Below are positions 61,738 through 64,000 of a stretch of DNA of 64,000 nucleotides, piece after piece (position 1 is the first letter of the stretch; every line of letters begins with the position of its first letter). The stretch lies in contig CAWAXG010000037.1 of NCBI GenBank assembly GCA_963785755.1, positions 62,001-126,000 on the forward strand, read 5' to 3'. This stretch comes from JACCXG01 sp963785755. GTDB lineage: Bacteria > Acidobacteriota > Vicinamibacteria > Vicinamibacterales > 2-12-FULL-66-21. The position numbers and the translations under genes were made by a program. The notes under the pieces were generated by a model. It had not been told where the DNA came from. It made no database searches and saw only the letters and a list, made by a program, of their open reading frames with translations.

Positions 61738-63875
61738 TCAGGGGACCCGCTGCTCCGACGTGCTCCGCCGCGCGCCGAGCTGCGCTGACAATTCGCGCAC
61801 GGCGGTGTCGAGCTGGGAGTCCTTCCCGGTCAGGCTCTCGCCAATCGGCCGGGTGAGCGGGATGTCCACCGGCCGCGGGTTCAGCTCCATCGTCTTGCCG
61901 TCGAGCGTCGTGATCCGGACGGCCGGCATCCGCATCGTCGACCCGTCCACCAGCGCGCGGCCGCCGGTATAGATGATCCAGCCGGAGGTGGGCTCGCCGA
62001 CGACCTTGCCGAGCTTCAGCGTGCGGTAGCCCTCCGTGAAGTCCTCGGCGTCGGACAGCGAATGCTGATTGGTCACCAGAATCGTCGGCAGCTCCAGCGC
62101 GCGCTGGCCGAGGACGCTGCGCGCAGGGGCGGTCGGGAATCCGCGCGGCGTCATCATCATGTAGCCGCGGCGCGCGATCACGTCGAGCGCGTACACGTTG
62201 ACGAAGCCGCCGTTGTTGTTGCGGATGTCGATGACGATGCCGTCCCTGGCCCGATTGTCCGCGTCGAGATCCATATACAGCCGGCGCAGCGCGCCTTCGG
62301 ACATGTCGTTCATGTGCGCGTAGCCGAGGCGGCCGCCGCTGATCTTGTCGACGTAGGCGCGGTTCGCTTCGACCCATTGCAGATACAACAGGTTCTTCTC
62401 GGTCGCCATGTTGATCGGCCGCAGCACGACCTCGCGGGCCTTGACGCCGTCGGCGGTGGTCGAGACCTTGATCGCGATACGCCGGTTGACGCCGTGCATC
62501 ATGATTTCGTCGAGGTTGGACGACGCGGCGAGCGGTGTGCCGTCCACCTCGGTCACGTAGTTGCCGATCGAGATGGCGCGGCTGATCGCGGCCGGGCCGA
62601 GCGCGATCACTTCCGCAACCTTGAACCGGCCGCTGCGCTCGGTACTCCTCGCGATCGAACCGCAGTCCGAGCCTGGCCGACGCCGGCGGCTCGGGGCTGC
62701 CCTGCGGCCGCGGTGCGGCCGCGACGCCCATGTGCGACGCGTTCAGCTCGCCGACCATCAGGTTCAGCAGCCGCCGCATCTCGTCCGGCGTCTGGGCGCC
62801 GGCGATTCTCGGCGCGTATTCCGCCTTGACCGCGTTCCAGTCGACGCCGTGGAACTTGTCGTCGTAGAAGCCATCGCGCATGTAGGTCCATGCCTGGCGG
62901 GATTCGGCCCCGATGATTTCCCCGTCTCGGTCTTGGTGACCGAACGCGCCTGGCGTCGATCGCATCGACGTGGAACTGCTCGAGGTCTTCCGCCGGGCTG
63001 AACTCCACGTCGATTTCCGCGGTGCGCAGATCAGCTGGACCTCCCGATCGGTGGCACGGCGCGCGAGGTCACGGGCTTCGTGAACGGGCGGGTGCTCTGG
63101 CCTCGATTTCCTGGACGGCGGCGAATATCGTGTTCGAGCGTCGAATCCGACACGAAGTAGAGCGCCCGCCCGTCGCCGCTCCACATCGGCCACAACTGTT
63201 TCGCGCCCCGTTCGGTCAGGCGCTCGTACCTGGGCGCCCCAGGCTCGTCATGGAGCAGCCACAACTCCGATTCATCGAGGTGCGAACGCCCCTTCCGCCA
63301 CCACTGCGTGGCGCGGTGCCGCGTGCGGTGAACGCGATGCGCCGTCCGTCAGGCGCGGGGGCGGCGAAGAATTCGCTGGTGTACCGGTCGGCCGTGACGC
63401 TCATCGGCGTCCCGCCGTCGGCGCGGACGCGATGGATGTCGTTCATGCCTGCGATGTCCCGGCCGGGCGACGAGAAGTAGAGCCAGCGGCCGTCACGCGA
63501 CCAGCCGTCGAGCCGATCCAGGCCGTCGTCGAACGTCACCTGCTTCAGCGTGCCCGCCGCCAGCGACAGGACGTAAATGTCTCCACCGCCGGTCCGATCG
63601 GAGACGAACGCCAGGCGCTGTCCGTCGGGCGAGTAGAGCGGACGCGATTCGTTCGCGGCGTGCGACACGAGCAACCGCGCTTCGCCTCCCTGCGCCGGGA
63701 CCGTCCAGATGTCGCCCCCTGACACGAAGGCGATCTCCTTCCGATCGGGGGCGATCGATGGCTCGGCGAAGGAGGGCAGCGGCGCCGGCGCCGGCCGTGG
63801 CTGTTGTCCGGTCAACGTGGACGTGCCGGAGGCCAGGACACAGACGGCGAGGCCGAGCAGACGTCTGAAATACAT
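61738..63875 (-). pseudogene. TolB-propeller/S41 (tricorn-like) peptidase gene, several frame breaks
   Basis: Exported protease-like protein split over at least four frame changes. From ATG 63875 there is a signal peptide and TolB blades (SIAPDRKEIAFVSGGDIW, SPDGQRLAFVSDRTGG). At about 63306 one base is missing, after which the frame continues WLLHDEPGAPRYERLTERGA. The stretch 63150-62930 changes frame at least twice and cannot be repaired by eye. FYDDKFHGVDWNAVKAEYAP, RLLNLMVGELNASHMGV and FDREEYR follow, and at 62641 one extra base occurs in GAGTACCGAG. The intact last part, 61738-62610, holds the PDZ-like region and the S41 core (IDIRNNNGGFVNVYALDVIA, LVTNQHSLSDAEDFTEGYRT, with the catalytic Ser). 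The number of breaks leaves error versus true decay undecided. Confidence 0.8.
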
Positions 63876-63946
63876 GATGAGCTCCCAGGAGTGGCCGGAT
63901 TCTACTTCACATCTCTGTCGCTGGACGGCGAGAATCCGGCAGAGAC

Positions 63947-64000
63947 GTGATCGGTGATTATCGGTGATCGGTGATCGGTGATCGGTGATCGGTGATCGGT
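63947..64000. repeat. Heptamer (GTGATCG) tandem array, cut by the window edge
   Basis: Seven consecutive GTGATCG-type units, one with a three-base interruption, running off the end of the window. The same unit is used in the inverted repeat at 4583-4690. It lies in the upstream region of the TolB-S41 gene. Confidence 0.8.

Noticed and set aside
63947..64000. GTGATCG array as a CRISPR
   Set aside because: Units are contiguous with no spacers, and no cas gene is present.

Overview
The window is a 64 kb piece of a GC-rich bacterial chromosome. No marker gene fixes the phylum. The mix of genes suggests an Acidobacteriota-like soil bacterium, possibly of the Vicinamibacteria; this is an inference, not a demonstration. 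The mix includes TolB-propeller and tricorn-type S41 proteins, FG-GAP/PKD secreted proteins, two DinB-fold proteins, GTP-dependent PEP carboxykinase, a paired M16 peptidase locus, a DUF1343/NamZ protein and an ECF sigma factor next to a Ser/Thr kinase.

Layout. 0-4.6 kb: the 3' part of a hybrid histidine kinase, a secreted protein with an HEFEH motif, a secreted TolB-type propeller and a DinB-fold protein. 4.7-10 kb: argG, pckG (convergent with it), a secreted asparaginase and small genes. 10-18.7 kb: a secreted protein, then addB-addA (double-strand-break end processing) overlapping a DUF488 gene. 18.9-22.6 kb: small zinc-ribbon proteins, a J-domain protein, two membrane proteins and the Mrp/ApbC Fe-S carrier. 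22.7-26.1 kb: a DUF3347-like protein and two overlapping M16 genes, one with the zinc motif and one without. 26.3-36.2 kb: alpha/beta hydrolase, amidase, zinc dehydrogenase, pyruvate kinase, cytochrome c, LOG-family protein, DinB and NamZ-like genes. 36.4-40.9 kb: an RHH-like regulator, a P-loop kinase and a complete ribose-type ABC importer (permease, binding protein, double ATPase). 41-46.5 kb: an unknown protein, the ECF sigma-kinase pair, a FISUMP-like protein and an APC permease. 46.8-51.2 kb: an FG-GAP/PKD protein, a metallophosphoesterase and a lone receiver domain. 51.5-61.1 kb: a low-density stretch of short, mostly minus-strand hypothetical genes ending at a tRNA-Leu(GAG). 61.2-64 kb: secG and a broken TolB-S41 peptidase gene.

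Two features stand out beyond the genes. First, many intergenic gaps hold degenerate 7-bp tandem repeats with unrelated units (GTGATCG, CAAGTGG/CAAGTAA, GGGAGTT, AGCACGT), most of them arranged as long imperfect inverted repeats. One pair brackets a single gene, and another is fused to a ~100-bp dispersed element. A second family of short hairpins with TTTAG or TTCAG tips is also scattered here. Second, at least eleven clean single-base frame breaks, mostly one extra base in a short run, interrupt otherwise well-conserved genes. This looks more like consensus indel error than mass gene decay. Gene entries below give the span of the repaired frame.
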